Positions 45,376 through 57,490 of a DNA stretch of 64,000 bases are shown here, one piece after another. Both the position numbers and the translations under genes were made by a program. Numbering within the stretch: position 1 is the first letter of the stretch; each line of letters opens with the position of its first letter. The notes beneath the pieces are model-generated. The model did not search any database. It had not been told where the DNA came from and saw only the letters and a program-made list of their open reading frames with translations. The stretch covers positions 21,383,501 to 21,447,500 of the forward strand of contig CM073898.1 of assembly GCA_037176705.1 (NCBI GenBank). Reading direction: 5' to 3'. The stretch comes from Molossus alvarezi (Eukaryota > Chordata > Mammalia > Chiroptera > Molossidae).

Positions 45376-45784
45376 CTTGAGTTAACATGGAGAAAGTGTC
45401 TGGTACGCTTATTCGCGCTGGTTCAGCAGCGTCGGGACTTCTGGTAAAGCAGCTGATGCCACATGGAGACCAGGGCTGGCACACCCTGCTCTAGGCAGGG
45501 CTGAATGAGTCCCATCCTTCCCTCATGGCCTGTGGCTCGAAGAGCCGTCTAAGAGGGTCACAGTTCTCAGACCACAATGAAGCTGACTGTCCGCATGAAC
45601 CTCTCAGGTGTCGGTGACAGGCAGGTGCTGGAGAGATGCAGACAGCACAGCTGCTCCCTTTCCCTGCTCTGGGAGCACCTGCTTGGAGGGGAGGGAGAAG
45701 CACCTTCTCCCCACGGCATCGAGAACGCAGTCTTATCTCAAGTCCAGCTAGGGTGGAGTGGGAAGGAAGGGGTTGTGAGCAGCT

Positions 45785-45950
45785 ATTTCATTCATTTATT
45801 CACTCACTTCGCAAATACATACAGAGTGCCTATCTTGTGCCCTCAGTATTACCGTTCTGAGGGCAAAACACACACTGCCCCTGCCCACGTGGAGCCTGCA
45901 TTCAAGGAGGGGGATTGGGGATAAATAAGTAAATAGTACATAGAGAAAGT
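45785..45950 (-). mobile_element. L2 fragment, antisense
   Basis: 'tttcattcatttattcactc acttcgcaaatacatacaga gtgcctatcttgtgccctca', then 'gcccacgtggagcctgcatt caaggagg' and 'ataaataagtaaatag', is the inverted L2 3' end. Confidence 0.75.
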
Positions 45951-46225
45951 TATGTTTTTGTATTGAAATAATATAGCGTAGTTATATGCTATCGATATAC
46001 ATATGCCCCACATATAATATAATACACAGATTTTTTTCTTCCCTCAAATCCCACACATGGACATCACAGAAGCGCCGTGAACAGGGCCCTTTTGCTTGAA
46101 CACCTCCTCTGTGTCCTTTCTTGAGTGTGGCTCACTGGCTGCTTTTGTGTGACCTCTGGCCGGAGCTTTGATCTTTGTAGAGAAGCAAAGGGAAGGTTTA
46201 CTTCTTCCACTCAGCTCACTATCTT

Positions 46226-46490
46226 TTTTTTTTTAAACTATTTTTTTTTTCCTCACCTGAGGACATTTTTGCATTTATCTTCAGATAGAGCAGGAGGGAG
46301 AGAGGGAGAAAGAAACAGAGAGAGAGAAACATCGATATGAGAGAGACACATCAAGTGGTCGCCACCCACGCAACCCCAACCAGGGCCGGGGACAACCGCA
46401 AACAAGGTACGTGTCCTTAGCAGGAACCGAACCCGGGCCTCTCTGGTCCACGGGCTGACCCTCTAACTGCTGAGCCAAACTGGCCAGGGC
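46226..46490 (-). mobile_element. Ves SINE, subfamily A, antisense
   Basis: 'cctcacctgaggacattttt gcatttatcttcagatagag', a GA-rich block, 'gacacatcaagtggtcgcca', 'aaggtacgtgtccttagcag' and a head ending 'aaactggccagggc'. A perfect 15-bp TSD, tcagctcactatctt, lies at 46211-46225 and 46491-46505. Confidence 0.96.
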
Positions 46491-47059
46491 TCAGCTCACT
46501 ATCTTATTTCCTACTATATCTCACCCATTTGTTTAAAAACATCACAGTTCTTTTGTTGTCTTTTTCTCATTTTTTTATTGTGGGATTTTAATCCATATGA
46601 AAAATATTTGTCATCTCATTTATAAGGTGACTCTGGTTTGGTTTCTGCATCATCAGCAAAATTGTGTGAGTGGGAGGAGACTTGGGAAGCTGGGGACGGT
46701 GGGATTCCTTAGTGTCACCCCGTCTGTTCTCTGACCCCCGTGGAGAAGTGCCTCCTGGAGTCTGACTTTGGGGTGCTCCAGTCACATCCTCTGCACGCTG
46801 CAGTCTCAGCGGGGCGTCCCGGCTGAGAGCAGCTTGGACAGATCGTGGGGTTGGGGACACCAGGCATCTCTAGGCCTCACATGTTTCCAGCCTGCTCACA
46901 CACAGAATGCCACACTGCCCTAGCAGGAGCCTCGGAGAAGGCCAGCACTGCAGAGGGACCGCAGTGGCTCACGGAACCTGGTCGTCATGCTGACCTCCAA
47001 ACGATGACCAAAATCACTCCCTAAAGCCTGCCTTTTAGATAGCATCCTCGTTTGTTTGT

Positions 47060-47340
47060 TCTTCGTTTGTTCATTCGTTCATTCATTCATTCATTCGGCA
47101 AATGCTTAACTAAGTGTACACTATGTGCCAGTCACTGTTCTGGGCATTGAGGCTATGTCAGTGAACCAAAAAAGAGCTCCACTTCTTGGAGGCAGTAAAC
47201 GAATAAGTAAACTATATAATATTCTATGCTAGAAAATGATAGGTCCTCTGGGGGAAAAAAATTGAGCAGAGTGAGGGGCCCTGAGGGCTGGAGCTAGGAC
47301 TGGGAGCTGTATGACACAGGGGTGGTCAGAATGGGCCATT
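47060..47340 (-). mobile_element. L2 fragment, antisense
   Basis: A run of cattcattcattcattc, then 'ggcaaatgcttaactaagtg tacactatgtgccagtcact gttctgggcattgagg' and 'gcagtaaacgaataagtaaa', gives the inverted L2 3' end in order. Confidence 0.82.
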
Positions 47341-49419
47341 CTGCCTCTCTAATGGGGTTTGTGAAAGAAATATGGAAACGTTGGGTCTGAGTAGCGAATG
47401 AAGCCTTTTCAAACTGCCTGTCTGCTGGCTAAGTGATAGGACCTGTCGGTAAATACACCAGAGAGCACGAGTCTGTCTGCTAAGGGTGCTCTTCCTGTTG
47501 CCAACAGGAATCTGCTGTCCAGACGGCCCAGCATAGAGTAGACAGCAGACCTGATGTGAACTGTGGCTCTGGTGCTGGTGATGTGTCTGCTGCGCCATCA
47601 GTTGTAACAAACGGATGACTCTGCTTCCCCAGTATTGATCGTGGGGAGGCCCAGAAACCCAGGAAGGGGGCATGGGTTTGGGGGGTCTGGGGAAATATAG
47701 GAACTTACCGTGAAATTTTACTTTGAACCTAAAACTGCACTTAAAAATAGTCTGTTTTTTTGTTTGTTTGTTTGTTTGTTTTAAATCAGACATTTCTGGA
47801 ATTACCTATTTTTCATCAGGAAAAAAAATCATAAGCTTTCATTTTAATTTTTTATTCTATTCCTGTATTTTCCCTTTTCCTCCCCTGAATATTGTTTATC
47901 TCTCACTTTTTACCATGCTACCCCAGACTGTGTGATCAGAAGCTTCTGCTCCCGCTTTCTAAGCCATTCTAATATTGATTCAAAAACTGAGACCTGTGGG
48001 CTTGGAAGAGGACTTGCAATGTCCCGCCTGAACTCAGAAGCCCAAAGTACCCTTAAGAATCAAGTCCCATTGTTAAACAGCTATAGAGACTGTCATCCCA
48101 TCACCTTCTTAGATACCTACTATAAACCCCTTGTTAATTCATTCATTTGAAAGGGAAAACAGACCAAATGCAAGTGGTCAGGGTCGTCAGCTTCTTGATG
48201 TTCACTGGGAACGGTGATACCAGAAAGATTCAGTGAAGTTGGGTTCAAACTCTCAGGCCAATCTTGTGTTCATTGGGAACCAGAATACACAGTAAAGGCA
48301 ACCCTTTGCCAAATCAAAGAAATGAAAACAAATTGAGAGCAAACGTGGGTTTGTTTTCAGTTTTTCTACAGTGTAGAAAATATAAAACCATTGTTGACCA
48401 CACTCCAAAGCCATTGGTGGTTCCGTGGCGTGGGGATGGAACTCTATATCTATCACCAAAGAGAAAATATTTTTGAAAATGATTTCGCCAAGTAGGACAT
48501 TGAAGGACCCTGACACCATTATATATTACATCTGGCTGCCTGGCCCAAGGATTTTTATAGTTTTTTAGTAGTCTTGGAGTCGGAAACTGAAAACTCTAGT
48601 GAGAGAATACAGCCCGAGTTTCTTACTTTTCCAAAGAAAAGGAACGTATGTTAACAATAGGATTCTTTCTCTCCTGTGTGTAAAAAGAAAACAGATCCTA
48701 CAACATTCCAGGTAAGGAGGGGAAGTGGCTTCCCACCACGCAGGCTACTGTGCCCCGTGCTCATTCCTCCTGTGAATGTAATTCTGCAGAAGTGAGTGAA
48801 AATAGATGTTTAAATCATTCGGGAGAGAGCTGAGGAAATTTTGCTGGAATAAGCTGCTTTTGGACCTGGAATACATATTTTCCATGCATTGCATGGTTGT
48901 CTTCCATACAGCAACATCTGTACAGAGAAATTCATAATAGTAACAACAACAACAACAAAAATTCAAGGGCTCTTCCTAAGCCCTTTATCACTGCTGACCT
49001 TTTGCAACCCCAGAGCTATGGAAAATCATCTGTTCATAGAAGGAGAAGTAAACACTTTCCTTGCAGCCAAAAGATAGACATGAAACTTCCAGAAAGTGAA
49101 GTTTGCACATAGACAAGCCACCCCTCACACTTTCCACTGCCACCAGCCCAGGGCCCGGGCACCCAGCCTCCTGCATCTATTTGGGTGAGTCTCTTGATGC
49201 CCTCAACAACCCAAGTGCTTGATAGGTCATGGGAGGTGGTGGTGAGTAGCGGCTTTATACCTTAGACCTACATTGTAATGCTTGATACATTGATTCAAGA
49301 GTCAGTTACTTGTTAAGCATCTGATGGGCTACTGTGTGGTTGTCTTGGACTTCTAGTGTGAGTGGACTGCAGATACTTCATCTATATCTGATTTCATGAC
49401 TTTATTAAAGCAATAGTAA

Positions 49420-49530
49420 TAATAATAACAGAGTTCTTGCTATGAGCCAGGCCCTATGCTAACTGCATTATACCCATTTTCTCATTTAATCTTCACCACA
49501 ATCCTATAGGTAGGTTAAGTATTAATGGGT
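49420..49530 (-). mobile_element. MIR fragment, antisense
   Basis: 'tgctatgagccaggccctat gctaactgcattatacccat tttctcatttaatcttcacc acaatcct' is the inverted 3' half of MIR. Confidence 0.7.
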
Positions 49531-49609
49531 ATGCTTTGGCTGCAGTCAACAGCTTAAAATAAGGAAATTTATTATACTAATAATTGCAGGGATTGTCACC
49601 TGCCATCTA

Positions 49610-49846
49610 CCATATGTCTTCATTCAAATGTCACTGTCCCAGTGACCCCTTTTCTGACCACCCTGTCTCACATTCACTCAACCCTCCTATTCTGTGTCTT
49701 TGTCTGGTGTATTGGTTGTCGGACGGCCCTGCCGGACTGTACGGCTGATGAGACAGGAATCTGGATCTGTTTTGTTCACAACGATGTGCCATTGAGAGTA
49801 ATTAGGGCACAACAAACATGTGGTGAATGAATGAAGGGACGAAGAG
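49610..49846 (+). mobile_element. L2 3' fragment, sense
   Basis: 'tcactgtcccagtgacccct tttctgaccaccctgtctc' and the end 'aacaaacatgtggtgaatga atgaaggga' correspond to the L2 3' region and its short tail repeat in sense orientation. Confidence 0.7.
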
Positions 49847-49984
49847 ACGGTTTGTTACTCACCCTGGGCGATCAGGGAACACATACTCCACATTGAGCAT
49901 GTTGTGCACTGTTGTGGTCTTTCCTGCTTTTTGAAGACTGACTTCTCCGAGGCGCACCTTGCATCATTATTGGCTTCAGCGGTG

Positions 49985-50205
49985 GTTAGGAACTTAGGCA
50001 GAGGGGTCCCAGTACGTGGGCTCGAACTCTCACTTGAGCTCTTCCGAGGCGTGTGAACTTGGGTAAGTTACTAAATCTCTTTTCTCAATAGCACGGACAC
50101 GGAGTTGTAGTGAGAATTAAATATGTCAGTGTGTGTTGGCAAGCATCAACCTAGTATGGAGCCTGGCTCACAGAATGTACTCAATGAGTATGAATTACTG
50201 TTAGT
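49985..50205 (+). mobile_element. MIR SINE, sense
   Basis: 'gtgggctcgaactctcactt', 'cgtgtgaacttgggtaagtt actaaatctctt', 'tagtgagaattaaatatgtc' and 'gcctggctcacagaatgtac tcaatgag' follow the MIR consensus almost end to end. A later Ves SINE inserted at its 3' end. Confidence 0.85.
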
Positions 50206-50206
50206 G

Positions 50207-50459
50207 GCTTTTTTATTTTTGTCCTCACCTGAGGACATTTTTGCATTTATTTTCAGATAGAGCAGGAGGGAAAGAGGGAGGAAGAGAGAGAGACAGAATC
50301 ATTGATGTGAGAGAGACACATCGACTGTTTGCCACCCGCACGACCCCAACTGGGGCCAGGGACGAACCGCAGTTGAGGTACATTCCTTTAGTGGGAACCG
50401 AACCTGGGACTCAGGTCCACGGGCCGACGCTCTAACTGCTGAGCCAAACTGGCCAGGGC
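50207..50459 (-). mobile_element. Ves SINE, subfamily A, antisense
   Basis: 'gtcctcacctgaggacattt ttgcatttattttcagatag', 'gatgtgagagagacacatcg', 'tgaggtacattcctttagtg' and a head ending 'aaactggccagggc'. The TSD ac(t/c)gttagtg lies at 50197-50206 and 50460-50469. Confidence 0.95.
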
Positions 50460-51210
50460 ACCGTTAGTGTTTTAACATTTCTCAACACTGCTACCCTCAT
50501 TATTGCCAATTGCCTTCATATTTGGGCACCTACAAGGAGGGAGCATTTAACGTCTCTTTGTTTTCATTTGATCAGTACTTACAAAATATACATGACACAG
50601 TCATATTACATAAGCATTTGTGAATTAAATCGTCTGGCAGTTCTAGGTCCAGGTCTGGATATCAATGAATTACTGTATCCGATCTGCATTTATACCCCAA
50701 ATTGATGTAAAGTCATATAGAATACAATATAGTGACTCATTTATACATAACTTGCTTTCAATCTTACCCTTTGTTTTCTCCAAAGTTTCTTAGAACTAAC
50801 TGGCCCCACTCACCCCCTCAGTATTTCAAGTTTTAAAATGTTTCATGTATCAGTTGCCAATAAACTGATAGCTAGCGCTGATGCTTATTTGCTTTCAAGC
50901 ATTGGGGTTATTTCTAGAGGTACACCGTCTATTTCCTGTGGTTTCAAAACTGATCTTTCTTGGCCTCTTATTTGAATATGGAAAGAGAAAAATTAGAATA
51001 GTGAAAAAAAAAGGGAATTTATTTTTTGGCTGATTTTATATTGCCTCTGGGGCCTGAGTGTCAAAAAGATGAATCTGAGGTTTGATATGTTTGGCCTGTG
51101 CGTAGGGCTTTCTCCCGGTCCTCTCTGGCAGCCCTTCTCCTGTAAGAAAGGCGATATGAAAAGAGAAAGTGTACAGCCTCACTCTGGAGACAGACTAAGG
51201 TGTTCATTTT

Positions 51211-51423
51211 TTTAAAAATAAGTTTTTATTAATTGTTTTGGAGAGAGGGGGAGGGAGAGAGATAGAATCATTAATGTGAGAGAGAAATATTGATCAGCTG
51301 CCTCAGGCACGCCCTGCACTGGGGACCGAGCTCACAACCCGGGCATGTGCCCTGACCAGGAATCGAACCAGGACCTCTCAGTCCATGGGACAATGCTCAA
51401 TCCACCGAGCCACACCAGCCAGG
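51211..51423 (-). mobile_element. Ves SINE, subfamily B, antisense
   Basis: 'aagtttttattaattgtttt ggagagag', 'gctgcctcaggcacgccc', 'cctgaccaggaatcgaacca' and a head ending 'gagccacaccagccaggc'. The TSD ctaaggtgtt(c/a)attttt begins at 51195 and 51424. Confidence 0.95.
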
Positions 51424-51550
51424 CTAAGGTGTTAATTTTTAAGCAATTCTCAGGTATAAAAATATAAAACTATTAAATTAATGCAAAGATAATCTAATGG
51501 CTATAAATAAATATGAGACAAAATAGTAGTGCATTTTAAAATGCACTTCT

Positions 51551-52027
51551 ACCCTGGCTGGTTTGGCTCGGTGGTTAGAGCGTCAACCCACGGTCCAGAG
51601 AGGCCTGGGTTCGGTTCCTGCCAAGGGCACGTACCTCAGTTGCAGTTTGTCCTCGGCCCGGTTGGGGTCATGTGGGTGGCAACCAGTCGATGTGTCTGTG
51701 TGTCTCTCTTACATTGACGTTTCTCTCTCTCTCTCCCTCTCGCTCTATGCAAAAATGTCCTGGCCGGTTTGGCTCAGCGATTAGAGCGTCGGCCTGCGGT
51801 CCGGAGAGACCCGGGTTCGGTTCCCGCTAAGGGCACATACCTCGGTTGCAGTTTGTCCCCGGCCCTGGTTGGATCATGCGGGTGGCAACCACTCAGTGTG
51901 TCCCTTTCACATCGATGTTTCTCTCTCTCTCTCTCTCTCTCTCCCTCCCACTCTATCTGAACAAAAAATGGAAAAATGTCCTCGGGTGAGGATAAAAAAA
52001 ATGTCCTTGGGTGAGGATAAAAAAAAA
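51551..52027 (+). mobile_element. Ves SINE, subfamily A, sense, interrupted by a second copy
   Basis: The host element starts 'accctggctggtttggctcg' at 51551 and reaches its A-rich tail at 51751. It resumes at about 51997 with 'aaaaatgtccttgggtgagg'. Its TSD aaaatgcacttct lies at 51538-51550 and 52028-52040. The intervening 51761-51996 is another SINE. Confidence 0.94.
51761..51996 (+). mobile_element. Ves SINE, subfamily A, sense, nested
   Basis: 'tggccggtttggctcagcga' (A box), 'gggttcggttcccgctaagg' (B box), 'tttcacatcgatgtttctct', a CT block and 'gtcctcgggtgaggataaa'. It is flanked by aaaaatgtcc at 51751-51760 and 51997-52006, which is host-SINE sequence duplicated on insertion. Same subfamily and strand as its host. 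Confidence 0.94.
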
Positions 52028-53640
52028 AAAATGCACTTCTGCAGTGTAAACACAAATGTGTATATCATGCACACTACCTTTTGTAAGTAGTGATTACCAT
52101 AGGAGAAACAGACAGTGAAGTGTACGATATTTTCCACGAGTACCTAAAGAACTTTTTCTGAATGGCATAGAATTTATTTACACTGGAGGATTTATTCAAA
52201 TAGTCTACTTCTTGTGATACTCTATTATATAATAGTAAATTAAGATTCTTTTTTACCTTCAAGAGTAGAAATCGTTTTTTTAAAAGCTTTCTTCTCATTT
52301 CTTTTTTCTTTAAATTTTTAGAGCTGTTTCTTTTCTGTAGCAAATTCAAATCCTTCTCATTCACTTTTTCAGTTTTTATATAATAGTCTGTGGATTTCCA
52401 CTGGGAAGAAATAGGAAGAAAATGGCTTTTTAAATTAAAAAGAAAACTTGGATTCTCTTTTTCTCTAAGGAAGCATCGATGACTTCATGTGTTTACAGGT
52501 TTGGCTTTTGTGAAAAGAAAAAGTATCTTATTTCTTGTTAAAAATACACTATTTTTCAACTTAATTTAGTTTTTCCTTTAGATGTCACGGATACTCAGTT
52601 TCCGAGTTTACCCTGTAACGTCGAGGTTTTATTGTAATTGAACCGACATCTGCCACAGGCAGCGGCTCTCGTGTGGCGCCCTCCGCCCGCCCGTGTCCCT
52701 GTCCTCTGGGTGGGAAGAGCCCTGCCCAGGGCGACCAGCAGGCCTCCCGCCTGTTGTGCCACAGAGGCCTGTCCCAGCCACAGACCTGAGCTCCCTGAGT
52801 CCCCTCACTGGCCACACGGAGACCGCACTGCCCCCGTGTCCCGGGTGTTTCAGTGTGTGAGCTTGTTAATACAGTTCAACATGTAAAAAGCCAAAATACT
52901 CTTTTTCTTGGATTTTGTTAAAGCATTAATCTAAAATGATTTTGTTCGTCAGGATTTCTGGCCTTAATTGCACTGGCTGATAAAGAGAGGACTTTTGTCT
53001 GGACCCTTATCCCCCTTCCTTGTCTCCAAAAGCCTAGTGGACATGAGAACTGAAGATATAACTTAAATACTTGAAAAATTCTTAGGACATTTTCAGGTGT
53101 TCAAAAAAATTAAAATATTAAAAAACTCAATAGTCTTTTTTATCCTCATATAAAGGAAGATTTACTAGTTGTGTTTACTTTCAAACTTAGGGACTGGGAA
53201 CCCATCCCGGGGTTCAGGTGGACTCGGGAGAGGGAGCCGGCAAGGGCTGGGGAGCTGGATTGGTCCAGACCTCATGTCCAGACCATCATTAGTGTTTGAC
53301 AACGAATATGACCTCCCATCAAGCATTAAACAGCTTCCATTTCCTATTGTCTGTTTAAATATCCATAATTCACAAACCCTATATATATATCCTCGTACAT
53401 TAGATTTCAGTCTGTTCTGAATACATAACAATGCTGTTATGATTTTAAGAAAATTATTAAGTATTTAATTTCATAATAACTCTCCATTACCTTTTACAAA
53501 ACAAAAACTAGCATCTTTGGGACAGAGTATTCAAATAACTCCCTTGACTTGTGGTAGAAGTTAAGAAATGTAGTTAAATTTTAGGGAAAGATGTATTGCG
53601 TTACATACAATCTCTTATTTTCACCTGTATTGCTATGATT

Positions 53641-53855
53641 TTTTAAAGTATATTTTAATTGATTTTTAGAGAGAGAGGAGGGAGAAGGAGAGATAGAAAC
53701 ATCTGTGTGAGAGAGAATCATTGATAAGCTGCCTCCTGCATACCCCCTACTGGGGATCGAGCCCACAACCTGGGCATGTGCCCTGACTGGGAATCAAACC
53801 GGTGACCTCTTGGTGCATGGGATGATGCTCAACCACTGAGCCATACCGACCAGGC
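53641..53855 (-). mobile_element. Ves SINE, subfamily B, antisense
   Basis: 'tattttaattgatttttaga gagagagg', 'gcctcctgcataccccctac', 'ccctgactgggaatcaaacc' and a head ending 'gagccataccgaccaggc'. No clean TSD found. Confidence 0.92.
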
Positions 53856-54003
53856 TGAATTACTATTCAAACAAACAAACAAAAAACAGAACAGCGTTTG
53901 ATTTCATTTTGCACTCAGAGGAAGTTTTTCAGAGTATTTGAATGGCTTACAGTGGAATGATAGGGAATGGTGATCAAGATTACTACACAGAATCCCTTCA
54001 TAT

Positions 54004-54224
54004 TAAAAACATTTGTTTTTCTTTATTGATTTTAGAGAGAGAGGAAGGGAGAGGGAGCGAGAGATAGAAACGTTGTTGAGAGAGAACATCAATTGACCGC
54101 CTCCTGCATGTCCCCCACAGGGGATTTGGCACACAACCTGGGCATGTGCCATGGCCAGGAACTGAACAGGTGGCCTCTTGATGCCTGGGTTGACGTTCAA
54201 CCACTGAGCCACACCAGCCGGGCC
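54004..54224 (-). mobile_element. Ves SINE, subfamily B, antisense
   Basis: 'ctttattgattttagagaga gaggaa', 'gcctcctgcatgtccccca', 'gccatggccaggaactgaac' and a head ending 'gagccacaccagccgggcc'. The B box is altered. Flanking A/T repeats are too imperfect to call a TSD. Confidence 0.92.
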
Positions 54225-54344
54225 TTAAATATTTTAGTCTAATATATATACCTCTTACCATTGGGAAGAAGAAATAGAGAAAATGAGCTTTTGAAATGGT
54301 TAAGATCGTCTTAAATTAGGAATTATGGCAGTGTAGATTGTTTT

Positions 54345-55527
54345 TTTTCTAGTACATTTTTTATTGGTTAAAATGTGTAAAGTCAAGTCCATAAATCATA
54401 GGGGTAGAGCTTGATAAACTTTTACTGAATGAGCACACTTGGTGATGAGCCCCCTGAACCCTCCCACAAGTCTCCTCCTGGTTATTACCCACCCCCCTCC
54501 TCAGTACACATAGGCAGCAGTAATCATTATTTTGTCTTCATTACAGTGCCTTTGTTTCTCATGTTTTTGGACATTAAATCAATGGAATCATATAGTAGGT
54601 ACTCATTTGTATTTGGCTTCTTTCATTCAACATTATGTTTATAGTCTATCTGTGTTGTTACACATAGAAATACTTCACTCATCTTTATTGCTGTACAGTG
54701 TTTCTTTGTATGACTACACTACAAGTATATATCCTTTCTACTCTTGATAGACATTTGGGATACTTCTAGTGTGGGACTGTTGTGAATAATACAATTTTTG
54801 TGACTATTCTTAAACATGTCTTTTAGTTGACTAATAGTCAACTAATTTCTGCTGGATATTACGCAGAAGTGTGATTTCTAAGCCATAGAATGTTTGTATG
54901 TCTCCGTTTAATGGACACAGGCAGTTTTTGAGTATCAGTGTATACTGCCACTAGCTAAGTGTGAGAGTCCCAGTCCCACATCCTTGTCAGCAGCTGGTGT
55001 TGCTATTCCTTTAGTAGATAAGCCATGCTGAGTAATTATTTCATCGTGGTGTCAATCCACATTTCCCTGTGCGTATTGATATTCGACAGCTTTTCATGCC
55101 CTTATTGGTTTTTTGGTTATTGTTTCAGTTATCCAATTCTGCATAACAAATATCTTCAAAATGAGGTGCTCAGTATGACAACTCTCTTAATGATAACTTC
55201 AGATATAGTCAAGTTCTTAAATTTAACTCGAAGTCCAATGTTTTAATTATTTCACTTGAGGTCAGTACTTTTTGTGTCTGTAATCTTTGCAAATCCTAAA
55301 GTCATTATGATTCTCTTCTGTATTGTCCTCTGAAAGCTGTATTGTTTTATATTTTACATTGGAATCTATAATCACCCTGAAATTGATTTTTGCAATTGGT
55401 GTGAAGTAGAGGTCAAGATTTACATTTTTCCCAAAAGGATGTCCAACTGGATCATCGCCATTTAGGAGAAGAGCACCTTCCCCCAGTGATCTGCAGTTAT
55501 AACTTTGTCATGAACCATGTAATCAAA
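54345..55527 (-). mobile_element. Old L1, antisense, left part
   Basis: 'cattaaatcaatggaatcat', 'cttctttcattcaacattat', 'atctttattgctgtacagtg', 'cttgatagacatttgggata', 'acatccttgtcagcagctgg' and 'tccacatttccctgtgcgta' follow in order the inverted ORF2 end and 3' UTR of an old L1. Downstream 'gaagtagaggtcaagattta catttttcccaaaaggatgt ccaactgg' is inverted ORF2. Heavily mutated. Confidence 0.8.
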
Positions 55528-55866
55528 TATACAGTTAACACTTGACAATTCAGGGGTTGGGGTACTGACCCACTCACCCCCAGGGCAGTAAAAAAAAAAA
55601 AATCTATGTATAACTCTTGAGTCCTCTAAAACTTGACTATTAATTGTCTACTGTTGACCCAAAGCCTTACCAATAATATAAACAATTAACACATATTTTC
55701 TGTTATATGTATTATATACTGTATTCTTAAGTAAGCTAGAAAAAAAAGAAATATTAAGAAAATCATAAAGAAGAGAAAATACACTTACAGTATTTACTGA
55801 AAAAACAAATCCATGTAAAAGTTGACCCACGTAGTTCAAACCTGTGTTGTTCAAGAATCAACTCTA
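55528..55866. mobile_element. Tigger-like DNA transposon inserted in the old L1
   Basis: About 340 bp with imperfect inverted ends: left 'acagttaacacttgacaatt cagg', right 'cctgtgttgttcaagaatca actct'. Inside, 'cttaccaataatataaacaa', 'atatactgtattcttaagta agct' and 'acacttacagtatttactga' resemble a well-known mammalian Tigger-type non-autonomous element. No transposase frame. Old L1 sequence flanks it on both sides. Confidence 0.7.
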
Positions 55867-56660
55867 TGAGTCTGTTTCTTCTTCCTAAGTGGATCTGTCC
55901 ATCCTTGCACCAATAACATATTGTCTTAATTATATTAGTGTTTTGTTGCAAATTTTTTGTGTGTAAAGTCTTATATATTATTTAGACTTATTCCTAGGTT
56001 TTCAATATTTTTATATTGTTGTGAATGATATTTAACTTTTTCCACCCTATGATTGTTTGTTACTAGTGTATAGAGCTGCAATTTGCTTTTTGGTACATCG
56101 ACCTTGTATCCATGACCTTACTAAATTCACCTGTTATTAGTTTATCTGCAGATTCTTTAGGGTTCCGTACATATATTATTATGTTGTCTATAAATAATGT
56201 AGTGAACATTTTATTTTCTTTCCATAATTATACCTTATCTTACTACATGCTCTGGGACCTCCATTACAACAATAAACAGAAGTGGTGATACCCGTGCATC
56301 TTGCCTTTAAATCTACTTTGTCTCTTTTTGGTGTAGCTGCCCAGAACCTCTTTCAGATAGATTTTGCAAGGCTTATCTTTTCCTGCCTTTCCATGTTCTC
56401 ATATTGAACAATCTTTCTTTTGTGAGCAGGATAGTATGAATTCTTTTCTCATCCACAGGGACAATCTTTGTCTTTTAATTAGAGAATTTAGTCCATATAC
56501 ATTTAACGTAATTACTGGTATTTGGTTCAAATCTGTTTACTCTTTGTTTTCCATTTGTCTCGTCCCTTCATTCTTTTTCCTCCCTCCTTTTTATCGGGAG
56601 GGGGCTTCTTTTGGAGTATTTTTTGTTATGTAATTCACCCCTGCTTTTATATATATATTT
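55867..56660 (-). mobile_element. Old L1, antisense, right part
   Basis: 'gacttattcctaggttttca', 'ttggtacatcgaccttgtat ccatgacc', 'ttatctgcagattctttagg', 'aacaataaacagaagtggtg atacccgtgcatcttgcc' and 'ttaattagagaatttagtcc atatacatttaacgtaatta' are inverted L1 ORF2 blocks in the expected order after 54345-55527. Confidence 0.8.
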
Positions 56661-57344
56661 TTTAAAAGAATGTTTCCCTAGGACTTTTAGCTGAACAGTG
56701 TGTGAAAGGGAAATAAAATGCACCGAAAGTTAAGTTTGTTCTGAAACACATTGGCCCAAGACCTACTTTCACACAATAAAAGGTGAAAATGTATGCAGTG
56801 CTTACCTGTACACACTGGAAAAGTCCATGTTCACACAGAAAACATCTATAACTGGAAGCTTACCATTTGTGTTGAGGAAGGGGTTAGGTCCAAAGTGTTT
56901 TTATTTTTCATTCAACAGACTCTCTGAATTTAATGTTCAGGAGACTGTACTTTTGGGCAGTGTTTCCAGTTTTGGAAACTAAACAAATATAGCTCTGTAT
57001 GCAATAGAATAAATGAATAAAATCCATGGCTAGATTGAAAAGAATTGAAGGTTTTTTTTGTCCTGGGGATTTTGATTTTTTTTGTTTGCTTGGTTTCAGT
57101 TGCAGTTGCAAATGTCGAGAAACGCTATGATTTTCTAACTTAAAATATGTGTATGCTATTAATAATAGTAATGAACAGCATTTTCTCTTATATAAGTTAT
57201 ATCCTTTCAAGCCAAGTAAACTCTTTTTAAAGATCAAGAGTATGATTCAGGTGTTTTCAAGTCCAGTTGTCTGTGGAATATTCACGTAGGTGCACCAGGT
57301 AGGCTGTTGGATTAAGTTGGATCTAGCGTTTGGATGAAAGTTTG

Positions 57345-57490
57345 GGCTGGAGGTGCACCTGGGAGTGGTCAGCTGACGATGGCATTTGGATCTATTAGAC
57401 TGAGTGAGGCCACTAAGAGACATCATATAATGAGAAGAAAAGGTGACCTAGGACTAGACACTATGAAACTTCAAAATCTGGGCTTCAAAT
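57345..57490 (-). mobile_element. L2 fragment, antisense
   Basis: 'gggagtggtcagctgacgat ggcatttgg', then 'gagaagaaaaggtgacctag gactagac', fits an inverted L2 ORF stretch. Diverged, so only moderately sure. Confidence 0.5.

Noticed and set aside
50659..50675. gatatcaatgaattactg, resembling the start of a cbEGF exon (D-I-N-E)
   Set aside because: The codon after gaa is tta, not cysteine, and no cysteine-spaced frame follows. No AG acceptor with a pyrimidine tract directly precedes it.
52579..52633. cctttag followed by atgtcacggatact, resembling an acceptor plus phase-1 exon
   Set aside because: The frame ends in a stop after 17 codons and has no EGF cysteines.
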